DNA from: Lachnospiraceae bacterium
GTDB taxonomy: Bacteria; Bacillota; Clostridia; Lachnospirales; Lachnospiraceae
Reading direction: 5' to 3'
Length of the DNA stretch: 49,690 nt
Assembly: GCA_011960625.1 (NCBI GenBank)
Contig: BLMJ01000246.1
Location: 1 to 49,690 of the forward strand
Made by a program: the position numbers and the translations under genes. The notes below the pieces were generated by a model. It was not told where the DNA came from, searched no databases, and saw only the letters and a list, made by a program, of their open reading frames with translations. Positions 49,612-49,690 of this stretch are shown piece after piece. How positions within the stretch are numbered: position 1 is the stretch's first letter; the number at the start of each line of letters is the position of its first letter.

Positions 49612-49690
49612 TTCTGTAACCTCCCAAACTCTGTGGGTAGTGTCAAGTCAACTACCTTATTTCTTTTAATAAACCTTATTATTTCAAGGA

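Overview
The window fits an anaerobic, spore-forming Firmicute of the Lachnospiraceae type. The chromosomal genes hemZ, relA/spoT, apt, recJ, fused secDF, the six-cysteine SCIFF peptide with its radical-SAM maturase, and spoVT are a typical Clostridia set. Most genes lie on the minus strand.

Positions 1 to about 29,000 are the right-hand part of a Tn1549/CTn2-like integrative conjugative element (ICE). Read in the direction of transcription (high to low coordinates) it holds a DUF6075 gene, a small gene, parA, parB, a RepA_N initiator, an unknown gene, a PcfB-like gene, virD4, a Maff2 (pilin-like) gene, virB6, prgI, virB4, a membrane-anchored double cell-wall hydrolase, a coiled-coil gene, a DUF4315 gene and a CD1107-type surface protein cut by the window edge. 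The ICE relaxase and integrase are not in the window.

Two further mobile elements sit inside this ICE. A group II intron (7859-10446) interrupts virB6 in the sense direction; removing it joins the exons in frame to 290 codons. A 10.5-kb Tn4451-like integrative mobilizable element (IME, about 12852-23358) is inserted in virD4 just after the Walker A half, at the codons for Asp-Pro/Lys-Gly. It carries a large serine recombinase with a repeat-rich tail, TnpW, a DnaC-like loader, its own RepA_N initiator, a Cys-rich protein, a relaxase and MobC, small regulators, and an AT-rich cargo of TetR regulator, Cys-rich KTR protein and polyferredoxin-like membrane protein. Precise loss of the IME would restore a 623-residue coupling protein, so ICE transfer probably depends on IME excision.

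The ICE also has DNA signals not explained by its genes: seven 23-bp iterons at exact spacing inside repA; a 25-bp palindrome present four times across the ICE backbone and absent from the IME; a 19-bp inverted repeat after repA; and TTTGTTGGAC repeats at the ICE end beside hemZ. The iterons and the partition genes suggest that the ICE can replicate and segregate as a plasmid-like circle.

From 29,280 to 41,605 is conserved chromosome. From 41,606 to 46,750 is a patchier accessory stretch: a TnpV remnant, an AraC regulator with an MFS transporter, spoVT, a methyltransferase, a zinc-ribbon protein and a truncated Rpn-family gene. From 47,003 to the right edge is part of a surface-sugar cluster: a KdsC-like phosphatase, a DRE-TIM aldolase-domain protein and a CMP-sugar synthetase-like gene that is incomplete at the edge.
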